DNA of 14,019 nt, from assembly GCA_020435025.1 (NCBI GenBank), contig JAGRAG010000002.1:1-14019 (forward strand), read 5' to 3'. This stretch comes from Bdellovibrionales bacterium. Lineage in GTDB: Bacteria; Bdellovibrionota; Bdellovibrionia; Bdellovibrionales; UBA1609. A program made the translations under genes and the position numbers. Below are positions 1-7,490 of this stretch, in pieces. The notes under the pieces are model-generated. The model did no database searches, was not told the DNA's origin, and saw only the letters and a list, made by a program, of their open reading frames with translations. Each line of letters opens with the position of its first letter. The stretch's first letter is position 1.

Positions 1-514
1 TAGCTGTGATGGCATCGACAGCAAAAATTGTATTTTCTTTGTTACGAATCAATTGGGCTAAGTCTTTGACTGGGTGTAAAGCTCCTGTGCTGGTCTCACA
101 GGCTTGGCAAAAAACGACTTTTGTCTCCGGATTTTGTTCCAAGAAATCGGCTACGGTTTGGGTGCTTACAGACTCTCCCCAAGGGACATCGATATACTTG
201 ATGTCTACATCATAGGCGGCCGCCATCTTTCCCCAACGTTCGCCGAATTTTCCGGATCTGATGCAAACAGCTTTGTCGCCGGGGCTGAGGGTGTTTACGA
301 CTGCGGCCTCCATGGCGCCAGAGCCTGTCGATGTGAGCAAAAATACGGGCTGCTTTGTTTGAAAGGCTTCTTTGAGTTGAACAAATACTTTTTCTAGCTT
401 TTGAACAAACTTGGGTGTGCGATGGTGAAGCATAGGTTGCGACAAGGCATCCATAGCGCTTTTGGGAATGGATACGGGGCCGGGGGCCATTAATCGATAC
501 GGATGTTCTGCCAT
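1..514 (-). CDS. Class V PLP-dependent aminotransferase (alanine/serine-glyoxylate type), 5' part only
   Basis: The first 171 residues are present and the rest runs off the left edge. Translation begins MAEHPYRLMAPGPVSIP, followed by a HHRTPKF segment near residues 30-36. This opening is typical of the alanine-glyoxylate/serine-glyoxylate aminotransferase branch of the fold-type I, class V family. A glycine/serine/threonine patch (STGSGAMEA, about 62-70) would hold the PLP phosphate, ETSTGALHP (about 139-147) is another family signature, and D167 in FAVDAITA is the expected aspartate that contacts the pyridine nitrogen. The Schiff-base lysine lies outside the window. The ATG at 514 is preceded by GTGAGGAAAT, an acceptable ribosome binding site. 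It is divergent from lptE. The substrate cannot be read from this fragment; a cytosolic amino-group transfer to glyoxylate or a related keto acid is inferred from the family. Confidence 0.87.
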   Translation of the reverse strand, partial: MAEHPYRLMAPGPVSIPKSAMDALSQPMLHHRTPKFVQKLEKVFVQLKEAFQTKQPVFLLTSTGSGAMEAAVVNTLSPGDKAVCIRSGKFGERWGKMAAAYDVDIKYIDVPWGESVSTQTVADFLEQNPETKVVFCQACETSTGALHPVKDLAQLIRNKENTIFAVDAITA

Positions 515-544
515 ATTTCCTCACTTTATGAGTTGACGGCGCCA

Positions 545-572
545 TATTTACTGCGAGACGGCGGATAGTCAA
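545..572 (-). promoter_or_regulatory. Possible promoter of the class V aminotransferase gene
   Basis: On the minus strand a TTGACT box (567-572) is followed after 16 bases by TAAATA (545-550), which would start transcription about 25 bases before the ATG at 514. The -35 box is close to consensus but the -10 box matches poorly. This is a pattern match only. Confidence 0.3.
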
Positions 573-626
573 TGAATCGATGGAATTGCGCTTGAAATAA
601 CGGGTGGCAAAGGATAGGTTTTTTAT

Positions 627-1196
627 ATGTTCCTGATTTTACGTCTATTTCTAGTTTTAGTGTGTCCCTTTGTCTTTGGTTGTGGATATCAAATGGGCTA
701 TGGGGAAAGACGTCTTCCGGAAAACTATCGGAGCCTTGCGGTGGTCATGTTTGAAAATGCTACCGAAGAAGTCGGAGTCGAAAAGTTTTTTACAAATGCC
801 TTAGTTCAACAGTTTGCTTTGTCGAAAGTAGCGGTTCTAACAAAAAAAAGTTTGGCACCGGCTATTTTGGAGGGTCGGATACTTTCGATCGAAGTGGAGC
901 ATGAGGTTCCAAAATCCAACTCCGATTTAGTCAACCTTCCTGACGAAGCGATTTTGACGACTCAGTATCGATTGCGCCTTCAGGTGAGGCTTGTGTTAAA
1001 ACGCGTAGCGGATGGTCGAATCATTTGGCAAGAAGTCTTCGCAAAGGAAAGAACTTATTCTGCTCCTCAGGTAGCAACGGCTATTGTGAATTCAGCCAAT
1101 CCCCTCTATAATCACAGTGCAAGACTTTCAAATATTCGATTAATGGCAGAAGACATGATGATTGATGCACACGATCGACTGACGGAGAGGTTTTAA
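627..1196 (+). CDS. lptE: LPS-assembly lipoprotein LptE
   Basis: A 189-residue lipoprotein. The hydrophobic N-terminus ends in a lipobox, V16-F17-G18-C19, so cysteine 19 should be lipidated and the protein anchored to the outer membrane after Lol export. The mature part starts CGYQMGYG and continues with LPENYRSLAVVMFENAT, EVGVEKFFTNALVQQF and a later ...ILTTQYRLRLQVRLVL segment, the pattern of the LptE (RlpB-like) family: N-terminal CGY-F, an 'I.v..f.N.T.e.gle..lt..l..ef' block, then beta strands. LptE plugs the LptD barrel that inserts LPS in the outer leaflet. The start ATG has AGGATAGG a short distance upstream. Its stop shares one base with the holA start (TAATG), and lptE-holA adjacency is common in proteobacteria, which supports the call. 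Confidence 0.85.
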   Translation: MFLILRLFLVLVCPFVFGCGYQMGYGERRLPENYRSLAVVMFENATEEVGVEKFFTNALVQQFALSKVAVLTKKSLAPAILEGRILSIEVEHEVPKSNSDLVNLPDEAILTTQYRLRLQVRLVLKRVADGRIIWQEVFAKERTYSAPQVATAIVNSANPLYNHSARLSNIRLMAEDMMIDAHDRLTERF

Positions 1197-2194
1197 TGGC
1201 AACTTGGGACTTGCGTCGACTCCAGCTTCATTTTGAAAAACGAGAGGCTCATAATATTTACCTAGTGTATGGTGAGGACAGTTTTTTAATTGATGAGGTT
1301 TTAAAACTCATAAAGGACAAAGTTTTAAGTTCAGGTGCGATCGATTTTAATTTCGATCAGTTTTATGCCTCAGATGCCTCGGCCTCTCAGGTCCGTGACA
1401 CCATAGAGATGCTGCCAGTTATGTGTGAGCGGCGGCTTGTGTTTTTTAAGGGAGTGCATGCTCTTAAGGAAAAAGAGTGGGAAACATTGATGCCGATCAT
1501 CGAAAATCCTGTGGAGTCTACGGTTTTAGTTTTGGTGGCTGATAAGATCGACAAGCGCAAAAAATTTGCTAAGAAAGTGGCTGAAACCGGTGTCATGCTT
1601 GAGCTTAAAATCCCATATGAGAATCAGATTCCTGTTTGGGTTGATTATATAGCCTACAATCACCAGTTAGAATTACCACGAGAAGTTATTGCTCTGATTC
1701 ATCAGTTGGTGGGCAATAGTCTTAGTGAGATCAATTCGGAAATGACCAAACTGAAACAGTATGTTGGGGATCGCAAAAATGTGACTCAAGAAGATGTTTA
1801 TCAGGTGGTTTCAAGAGCCAAGGTTGAAAATGTTTTTGATCTTGCAACGGCCATCGGTCGCAAAGATCGGGTGCGGGCTTTGAGCTGTCTTTCTAATATT
1901 TTAGAGAACGGCCAAAATGAAGTAGGCGCTCTTGCCATGATTTTACGACATGTGCGGATTTTAGCAGCTCTGCAAGACGGGGTGAAAAAAGGGCTATCTG
2001 GTCCCAAGTTAAGCGCAAAGGCCGGGGTTCCTAGCTTCTTTTTAAAGGACTATCTTCAACAGTCCCGAGCTTGGAGTCATCAAAAAGTGGTTAAAACCAT
2101 TCGGAGCCTTCATGAAACGGATCGAGCGATGAAAACATCGCCGATCTCTTCTCATATATGGCTTGAAAACTTCATTATTCAAACTTGCCAATAA
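1196..2194 (+). CDS. holA: DNA polymerase III subunit delta
   Basis: A 332-residue protein of the HolA family, the subunit of the clamp loader that opens the beta sliding clamp. The N-terminal signature IYLVYGEDSFLIDEVL lies at about residues 21-36, followed by an AAA+-like domain without Walker residues, as is normal for delta. The C-terminal collar region contains VFDLATAIGRKDRVRAL and the MILRHVRIL helix typical of the family. Length matches the usual 330-345. Translation is coupled to lptE through TAATG. It converges on the next gene with only four bases between the two stop codons (2194 and 2199), and I see no terminator hairpin there, so transcripts from the two strands may overlap. Confidence 0.92.
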   Translation: MATWDLRRLQLHFEKREAHNIYLVYGEDSFLIDEVLKLIKDKVLSSGAIDFNFDQFYASDASASQVRDTIEMLPVMCERRLVFFKGVHALKEKEWETLMPIIENPVESTVLVLVADKIDKRKKFAKKVAETGVMLELKIPYENQIPVWVDYIAYNHQLELPREVIALIHQLVGNSLSEINSEMTKLKQYVGDRKNVTQEDVYQVVSRAKVENVFDLATAIGRKDRVRALSCLSNILENGQNEVGALAMILRHVRILAALQDGVKKGLSGPKLSAKAGVPSFFLKDYLQQSRAWSHQKVVKTIRSLHETDRAMKTSPISSHIWLENFIIQTCQ

Positions 2195-2198
2195 AATC

Positions 2199-2738
2199 TT
2201 ATTTGTGCTCTTTAAGTGAGACATCAGAGTAGGTGTAGTAATAGCCTCTACCTTTTCCTGAGGGCAGATCACCAAACTGTTGAGTGACTAAGGCGGTGAT
2301 CGAGATCAAATAGTTAGGTTGAGAGTAAACGCTGCCTCCAAAATAGGTCGTTACATATTTTGATTCGCCAGCTTTCATGATTCCTGGGTTTGGAGCCAAA
2401 TAGTACTCTATGGCATCAAAGCATCCGGGCTGTACATGTGGACCGAGAGATCCAATTTGAAAAAAGCGCAAGACAGAATTTTGATTCATGACAAGTATGT
2501 TGTCTCCACAGGCGCTAAGAGCGTGAATTTTTAGTTTGATGGCATAGGGGTTTGAGACTATGCCCCAAAGACGGGTTTGTGTGACATCGACGATACCTTC
2601 AACATCGATACCATTGAGCCTGAGTGATTCTTGAATCCCATATAGACTTTGGTAGGGAATCGGACGCTCATTCGCCGTCGTAAACCCACTAGATAAAATC
2701 CCAATAAGTGTCATTAAAATTGTAGCCATTTTTCTCAT
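2199..2738 (-). CDS. Secreted protein of unknown function (179 aa)
   Basis: I do not recognise this family. The N-terminus MRKMATILMTLIGILSSGFTTANE reads as a Sec signal peptide with probable cleavage after TTA (about residues 20-22), so the mature protein of about 157 residues should be periplasmic or exported. The mature part holds two cysteines (in SACGD and PGCFD) that could form a disulfide, and is rich in beta-type sequence with many Tyr, Gly and Ser. No lipobox and no further membrane segment is present. The ATG at 2738 is supported by GGGGGACC upstream with good spacing; a second in-frame ATG three codons later lacks it. It is convergent with holA and divergent from the PilZ gene, so it is probably its own transcription unit. 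Confidence 0.7.
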   Translation of the reverse strand: MRKMATILMTLIGILSSGFTTANERPIPYQSLYGIQESLRLNGIDVEGIVDVTQTRLWGIVSNPYAIKLKIHALSACGDNILVMNQNSVLRFFQIGSLGPHVQPGCFDAIEYYLAPNPGIMKAGESKYVTTYFGGSVYSQPNYLISITALVTQQFGDLPSGKGRGYYYTYSDVSLKEHK

Positions 2739-2926
2739 GGTTGGTCCCCCTTATCTTTTTGTTTTGCACTCTACTGAGAAAAACAAAGAAGTCGAGAAAA
2801 ATGGCTTGAAACCGTGAAATTGGCATTTCTTTAGGAGCCCCAAAAAGCACATCCGATAAAAAATTCTTATTTATATTTGGTTCAGTCGGTTCCGATAAGA
2901 CAGGTGAGAAAGTGTAGGAAATTTCT

Positions 2927-3298
2927 ATGAGTCAAAAACGTCGAGTTCCCAGAAGAAAAGTTGACCAAAAAGTCGGTGTACTTGTTGGCGGGGAATACAG
3001 TGTGACCCGCGCCTTTGAAATGGGAGAAGGGGGATTAAAAATTTCTTACGATGGTCCCTTAGAGATTGGTCAGCGCATCGTCGTGACGTTTAATGTGATT
3101 GGAATCACAAAAGCCATCGCAACAGCCATTGTTCGCTATCATAGCGATAAAGCTGCAGCGCCAGTTTACTATGGGCTTGAGTTCCTAAATCTTGATTTTA
3201 AAATTAAGAGATTGATTCGAAATTTCGTAGCGTCTTGGTCAGAAAATGACCCTCAAGAAAATGGCTTTTCTTCATGGGAAGATCGAAAAGCCGGTTAG
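2927..3298 (+). CDS. Stand-alone PilZ-domain protein
   Basis: A 123-residue single-domain protein. An arginine-rich head (R5, R6, R9, R10 in RRVPRRK) corresponds to the RxxxR motif that in PilZ domains wraps around cyclic di-GMP. The second motif, normally (D/N)xSxxG, is read here as EMGEGG (31-36), followed by LKIS and a beta barrel pattern ending in YYGLEFLNLD (about 87-96). PilZ proteins act as c-di-GMP receptors in motility, secretion or gliding control. The changed second motif leaves ligand binding open. AGGAAA sits five bases upstream of the ATG. It is monocistronic by position, between divergent and convergent neighbours. Confidence 0.8.
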   Translation: MSQKRRVPRRKVDQKVGVLVGGEYSVTRAFEMGEGGLKISYDGPLEIGQRIVVTFNVIGITKAIATAIVRYHSDKAAAPVYYGLEFLNLDFKIKRLIRNFVASWSENDPQENGFSSWEDRKAG

Positions 3299-3318
3299 GC
3301 ATCGCTTTTCAAAAGTGT

Positions 3319-3336
3319 CTTTTAATAGCTTAAAAG
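3319..3336. terminator. AT-rich hairpin between convergent pilZ and rpsT genes
   Basis: CTTTTAA-TAGC-TTAAAAG is a perfect 7-bp stem with a 4-base loop, placed in the 81-bp gap between two convergent genes. It could help end transcription from both sides, but the stem is AT-rich and there is no clear U-tract, so the call is weak. Confidence 0.25.
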
Positions 3337-3379
3337 GCGAGCTTCTTTGTGCAATGCCAAGTTTAGCTTTAATTGGATT

Positions 3380-3646
3380 TTACTTCGTAGCCAAAGAAAC
3401 TTTCTTAGCAAGTCTGGAAATTTTTCGAGCTGCTGTATTGGCATGATAAAGACCTTTGTTAGCAGCTTTATTCATTTTGCTAGAATAAGCAGTCAGTAGC
3501 TTTTGGGCCTCTTCCACTTTATTGTTTGCAAGTGCTGTTAGAAGTGACTTTTCAGCGGTACGAACAGTACTACGTCGTTGAGAATTGCGCTCAGAAATTT
3601 TGATGTTTTGCCGCGCTCTTTTGGCTGCAGACTTATGGTTTGCCAA
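3380..3646 (-). CDS. rpsT: 30S ribosomal protein S20
   Basis: An 88-residue, strongly basic helical protein: MANHKSAAKRARQN at the N-terminus, then NSQRRSTVRTAEKSLLTAL and a KGLYHANTAARKISRLAKKV tail, all diagnostic of S20, which binds 16S rRNA early in 30S assembly. The start codon is TTG (complement of 3644-3646), chosen because the family begins (M)ANHKSA and because GGAGG (complement of 3653-3657) sits six bases upstream. The E. coli rpsT gene is known to start with UUG and to be autoregulated at translation, so the weak start may be functional here as well. It is transcribed alone, divergently from murJ. Confidence 0.96.
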   Translation of the reverse strand: MANHKSAAKRARQNIKISERNSQRRSTVRTAEKSLLTALANNKVEEAQKLLTAYSSKMNKAANKGLYHANTAARKISRLAKKVSLATK

Positions 3647-3672
3647 CTAGGACCTCCAAATGATTTACTCTA

Positions 3673-3701
3673 TATATCCTTGTGATACTCACATGAAACA
3701 A
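3673..3701 (-). promoter_or_regulatory. Probable rpsT promoter with palindromic spacer
   Basis: Minus strand TTGTTT (3696-3701) and GATATA (3673-3678) are separated by 17 bases, with an alternative TATATA overlapping the -10. The spacer carries the 13-base palindrome TGTGA-TAC-TCACA (3681-3693), and a further copy TATCACA lies at 3708-3714, forming a 7-bp inverted repeat with TGTGATA at 3681-3687. The position would suit a repressor site, but this is inference from symmetry only. Confidence 0.4.
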
Positions 3702-3771
3702 GGGACATATCACAGGCAAAGAGACGACGCAAGAAGGAAAGTCGGGAAAAGAGATCCTAAAAAAGGCTGAG

Positions 3772-5385
3772 TTGTTGAAAAAAAATAAGAAAAATCAGTC
3801 AGTTATCAGATCCGCCGCAGCCATGTCCCTAGGTACTTTATCGAGTCGAATTTTAGGAATGGTCAGGGATATGGCGTTAGCCGCCCTTTTTTCAAGAACG
3901 GCGACAGATGCTTACTTGGTCGCTTTTCGCCTTCCTAACATGTTTCGAAGGTTGCTTGGTGAAGGGGCTTTGAGTGTCAGCTTTATTCCTGTCTATATTG
4001 ATCAGTTGGTCCCTAAAGAGGGAGAGTCCGAGGAAGAGACCCGGGATCGAGCCAATAAGCTAGCCAGCGGGGTTTTTTCTTTGTTGCTTTGGGTGGTGTC
4101 CATAGTCACGGTTCTTGGTGTTCTGTTCATGGAGCCCCTCATAGAATTTCTAGTGAGCGGAAAAGGTTACGCTGCCATTCCTGGAAAGATTGAAACGACA
4201 ATTGTCCTTGGACGATGGATGTTCGGGTATTTGTTTTTAGTCACTCAATATGCTTATTTTATGGGGATCTTAAATGCACATAAAAGATTTTTGCTGCCGG
4301 CGATTGCTCCTGCGTTTTTCAACTTAGTTTTTATTGCATTCACTTTTCTTCCGAAAAGCTGGGGCTCCGTGGAGGGGCAAACTCTTGCTTATGGAGTTTT
4401 GGTTGGGGGATTTGTGCAGATGGCTTTCGTGTTTTTTCCACTCTGGAAAATGGGGTACCTGCCTCGATTTCGCTGGCGTTGGAAGGTTGGTGGAGTCGGC
4501 CTGATATTAAAAAATATGGTTCCCGGACTTTTGGGGATGGGTGTTTTACAACTGATGGGTCTGTTGAATCTCAACTTCGCCAGTCGATTGCCAGAAGGCA
4601 GTCACACTTATATTTATTTCGCCGACAGAATTTTAGAATTTCCTCAGTCTATTTTAGCTATAAGCTTGGGGGCCGCTTTGCTTCCCACCCTTTCTCAGTA
4701 CTGGTCTGAAGGAAAAGTAGACGAACTTTTAAAGGTTGGACAGAAACACATTCGAATTCTACTTTTCTTAGCTCTTCCCAGTGCCGTAGGTATGTATGTG
4801 CTGGCTCTTCCCATCGTCGAAGTGTTGTTCGTAAGAGGGGAGTTTGACCACAAGGACGCCGTTTTAACGGCTCAAGTAATACAGGTTTATAGTTTGCTTC
4901 TTATTTTTTCAGGTGTGCATCGAGTTCTGGTTCCAAATTTTTATGCCATCAAAAATACGTGGTTGCCTGCCGTGACCACGACAATTGGGCTGGCCTGTCA
5001 CGCCGTACTTGCTCCTTTGCTGATGGGCGACTGGGGGTTACAAGGATTGGTGTTTTCAATGGTCATTTCTAGTATGATCAACTTGCTGATTTTACTGATG
5101 GCCTACCGTAAAATGATAGGGCCATTTGCTTTGTTTGATCTATTTAAGTCCACTTTAAAACTGGGACCAGCCCTTGTTTCTTTGTGGTTGGCCATAGATT
5201 TTCTCTACAAAATATTAAATACATTTTTGCCTGACTGGATGGGGTTTAATTTGGGAGAAGCGCTGTCACTATTGCTAACAATCGTGGCGGGAGTTGGTAT
5301 TTATTTTTTGGTGAACATGATGGTAAAGCAAGAAGAGACGCAGGATGTTCTGGTTCGTTTGCAAAGAAAACTAGGACGTAAATAG
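3772..5385 (+). CDS. murJ: Lipid II flippase MurJ (MviN)
   Basis: A 537-residue polytopic membrane protein with roughly 14 hydrophobic segments. The N-terminal block SRILGMVRDMALAALF, then TDAYLVAFRLPNMFRRLLGE and ALSVSFIPVY (about residues 25-75), is the hallmark of MurJ. R26, R32, D46, R59/R60 and E64 match the charged residues that line the flippase cavity in the E. coli protein. It moves lipid-linked peptidoglycan precursors across the inner membrane. No ATG fits: the reading frame opens with two adjacent TTG codons (3772 and 3775) behind AAAAAAGG, and either could be used; the next ATG is codon 18 and would cut into the first helix. It is divergent from rpsT and followed by a convergent gene. 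Confidence 0.95.
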   Translation: MLKKNKKNQSVIRSAAAMSLGTLSSRILGMVRDMALAALFSRTATDAYLVAFRLPNMFRRLLGEGALSVSFIPVYIDQLVPKEGESEEETRDRANKLASGVFSLLLWVVSIVTVLGVLFMEPLIEFLVSGKGYAAIPGKIETTIVLGRWMFGYLFLVTQYAYFMGILNAHKRFLLPAIAPAFFNLVFIAFTFLPKSWGSVEGQTLAYGVLVGGFVQMAFVFFPLWKMGYLPRFRWRWKVGGVGLILKNMVPGLLGMGVLQLMGLLNLNFASRLPEGSHTYIYFADRILEFPQSILAISLGAALLPTLSQYWSEGKVDELLKVGQKHIRILLFLALPSAVGMYVLALPIVEVLFVRGEFDHKDAVLTAQVIQVYSLLLIFSGVHRVLVPNFYAIKNTWLPAVTTTIGLACHAVLAPLLMGDWGLQGLVFSMVISSMINLLILLMAYRKMIGPFALFDLFKSTLKLGPALVSLWLAIDFLYKILNTFLPDWMGFNLGEALSLLLTIVAGVGIYFLVNMMVKQEETQDVLVRLQRKLGRK

Positions 5386-5462
5386 TCAAGAAGAGTAAAG
5401 TTTGAATGTGGGAATTAAAGATTTTGGAGCTTCGTTTTCGATAGTCATTTTGACGTCCGACA

Positions 5463-6209
5463 CTAATTTATATTTCGAATATGCCTCCAAACTTCGATTT
5501 CTATTTTCATTCCTCGATTTGCTAAAGCTTGTTCGTAAAACTTTTGTATTTCACTGTGAAGGGCAAACGAGTGGAGATCTTCTGGGCTGATTGAGGGTTT
5601 GTGCCAAATAAATCCTTCAAGTAGATAAATATAGGAGTGAAACAAAATTCGATTTCCATCGGAATTTTTGCCAAATATAAGAACGATGTCTTCACTTCTC
5701 AAAAATTCGGTACGGACCAGAGGAATTTTGTCTAAAACTTTTCTAGCTTTGTGGGACAGAAAATCTAGAAGATCTTTGTCGAACGTTTCTTCAATCCGGT
5801 AGTTTCCTTTAAACCAACCTACAGTCGCGTTGAAACAATTGCCTTCTTGAAATGGTTTTGGAGGAAGGAGATGGACTTTTTTGGCAAATGGAGAAAGGAG
5901 CGAAGTCAATCTGACTTCTTGTCCCTCAAGTTTGACGACGGCATCATCAATTCTTTCCGCCAAATAATTACTGTCCTTATAAATTTCATTTCCGACTTTA
6001 ACTCGATTGCGGATGACATTTAAGAGTACAATCTTATGATTGGCTACGCCTTTAAGACACATGCGTTTTTGTGCGAGGCTGTAGTCGACAGGAACAGAGA
6101 TGAGCCCTGCAAAAATTATCGTGTATTTTAAGTGGTTTACGAATGGTCCGATGGGAGCTCCTGTGTGTCCTCTTTTTGTTAGTAGCAGATTGTGTTTATT
6201 GGGCTGCAC
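5463..6209 (-). CDS. Probable exported protein of unknown function (start uncertain)
   Basis: I do not recognise this 248-residue reading frame. The longest form begins at a GTG (6209) with no ribosome binding site. A stretch at about residues 29-47 (KYTIIFAGLISVPVDYSLAQ) looks like the core and cleavage region of a signal peptide, which would argue for a start near residue 20 instead. There, AGGAG (complement of 6158-6162) stands five bases before an ATC codon (complement of 6150-6152), not a normal start. Downstream the protein is a mix of beta-like (MCLKGVANHKIVLLNV, VKLEGQEVRL) and charged helical segments, with three cysteines or fewer and no further membrane span. The MCLKG...VLLNV stretch faintly recalls transthyretin-like beta-sandwich proteins, but not enough for a call. 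It lies alone between convergent murJ and co-oriented mazG, 285 bp downstream of the latter. Confidence 0.55.
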   Translation of the reverse strand: MQPNKHNLLLTKRGHTGAPIGPFVNHLKYTIIFAGLISVPVDYSLAQKRMCLKGVANHKIVLLNVIRNRVKVGNEIYKDSNYLAERIDDAVVKLEGQEVRLTSLLSPFAKKVHLLPPKPFQEGNCFNATVGWFKGNYRIEETFDKDLLDFLSHKARKVLDKIPLVRTEFLRSEDIVLIFGKNSDGNRILFHSYIYLLEGFIWHKPSISPEDLHSFALHSEIQKFYEQALANRGMKIEIEVWRHIRNIN

Positions 6210-6494
6210 TTTCTATACCGAAATTGATTAGAATCAAAAGTATTAGGTTGGGCCTGATAAACTGGGTATATTTGGTATTGTAAGATGTGACGAAATTTGG
6301 CCTGATTTTTCAATAGTGCGACACTTTATTGTTTAGAGCATAAGTGACTGATTCTGATATAGAAACACACTGAATCGACGCAAATCACTGAATTATGTGT
6401 AAATGGCAACCTTTAAATTAAGTGTAAGTAGAGGTGAGGCCTCCAGATAAAAAGGCTCGCTCTAGTGAATGAAGATTGATGTGCAAAGGAGTCT
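6210..6494. other. 285-bp intergenic region with no recognised gene
   Basis: AT-rich DNA between mazG and the 248-aa gene, both on the minus strand. I see no RNA gene. The 8-base word GGCCTGAT occurs twice (6251-6258 and 6299-6306), and a minus-strand TATAGA near 6213-6218, 17 bases after CTTTTG, resembles a promoter for the 248-aa gene; if that is real, the GTG start at 6209 would be too close to the transcript start to be used. Confidence 0.35.
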
Positions 6495-7295
6495 CTATGG
6501 AACTAATTTTTTTGCTGCTTTCCAGAAGCACTCTTTTTCTTCAAGTGTGAGCGTTTCAAATGGCCGAGACTCTTCATCTGCCAGTTCAAGCATTTTAAAG
6601 TACCTTGTTTCAAAGCGAAGATTGGTCGTCCGCAGACACTGATCACCGTCCAAATTTTTGTGGCGTGCGAGCTGAATGGTTGAAAATAAAAGGTCTCCGA
6701 TTTCATGTTGAATCTCTTTTAGGTCGCCGGATTTTAAGGCCACTTTTAGCTCTTCGAACTCTTCTTCGATCTTTTGTAGGACTTCATTAGATGAAGACCA
6801 ATCAAACCCTGTTTTACGTGTTTTTTCACCGATCTTTTGAGCTTTAATGGTTGAGGGGAGTGAATCGGGAATGTCAAATCGAGTTTGTTTGTGATGGGAG
6901 ATTCCCTTTTTTTCTTCTTCTTTGATCTTATTCCAATTAGTGACAACCTCCTCAGAGGTAGCGAGTGTTTTGTCAGAAAAAACGTGAGGATGTCGTCGAA
7001 TCATTTTAGTGTTCACTGTGTTTAAGACTTGGCTTATGTCAAAGGTCCCTGACTGTCGTCCAAGTTCTGAGTGAAGTGCTACTTGAAACAAAACATCTCC
7101 GAGCTCTTCGACCATATGGTCTTGGTCATTCCGGTCGATGGCATCGGCCAGCTCATGGGCCTCTTCTATGGCATAGCGAGCTAAACTTTTGTGCGTCTGT
7201 TCTTTATCCCATGGACATCCGTCGGGTCCCCTTAGATCTTTGACGATTTGTAAAAGGCCATCGAAGGTATCAGTGTGTTTTGGAGGTTTGGGCAT
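6495..7295 (-). CDS. mazG: Nucleoside triphosphate pyrophosphohydrolase MazG
   Basis: A 266-residue protein with two tandem MazG domains, like the E. coli enzyme (263 aa). The first domain carries LRGPDGCPWDKEQTH (21-35) and the metal-binding pair of motifs E45xxE48 (in IEEAHE) and E64xxD67 (in EELGD), then RHPHVF (about 100-105). The second domain repeats the pattern (EEEFEEL ... EIGDLLF, about 175-205). The enzyme hydrolyses (d)NTPs to monophosphates and pyrophosphate and helps clear non-canonical nucleotides and, in E. coli, lower ppGpp levels. The ATG has AGGAAA upstream. It is divergent from the 7TM-HD gene and no toxin-antitoxin pair is next to it. Confidence 0.95.
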   Translation of the reverse strand: MPKPPKHTDTFDGLLQIVKDLRGPDGCPWDKEQTHKSLARYAIEEAHELADAIDRNDQDHMVEELGDVLFQVALHSELGRQSGTFDISQVLNTVNTKMIRRHPHVFSDKTLATSEEVVTNWNKIKEEEKKGISHHKQTRFDIPDSLPSTIKAQKIGEKTRKTGFDWSSSNEVLQKIEEEFEELKVALKSGDLKEIQHEIGDLLFSTIQLARHKNLDGDQCLRTTNLRFETRYFKMLELADEESRPFETLTLEEKECFWKAAKKLVP

Positions 7296-7444
7296 GTTGT
7301 TTCCTAGTTAAAAGGGAGGGTCCTTCGCTCATTTAGGCCTTTGATATAATGCAATTTGCTGGAGCGCAAGAGGAAGGTCTAAGTTGAAGACAATAGTTTA
7401 ATTATATTCAAGATTTATGGCTAAAATAAAAAATAATTCATTAG

Positions 7445-7473
7445 TTGGACTTCATTCCGATATATAATATAGA
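7445..7473 (+). promoter_or_regulatory. Possible promoter of the 7TM-HD/ybeY transcription unit
   Basis: TTGGAC (7445-7450) and TATAGA (7468-7473) are spaced by 17 bases and end 17 bases before the ATG at 7491. The region around the -10 is a run of TATA repeats, so the exact register is uncertain. The following ribosome binding site is poor (GAGTGTG). Confidence 0.45.
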
Positions 7474-7490
7474 TATACCGAGTGTGATTT

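Noticed and set aside
210..572. 120-codon minus-strand frame at the left edge
   Set aside because: It lies in a different frame over the class V aminotransferase, whose protein motifs are convincing; the product looks random and basic.
2817..2833. Sigma-54-like TGGCA element before the PilZ gene
   Set aside because: The required GC at the -12 position is missing (AGG instead of TGC).
3681..3693. CRP-type binding site
   Set aside because: CRP half-sites TGTGA and TCACA need a six-base spacer; here it is three. Kept only as a generic palindrome.
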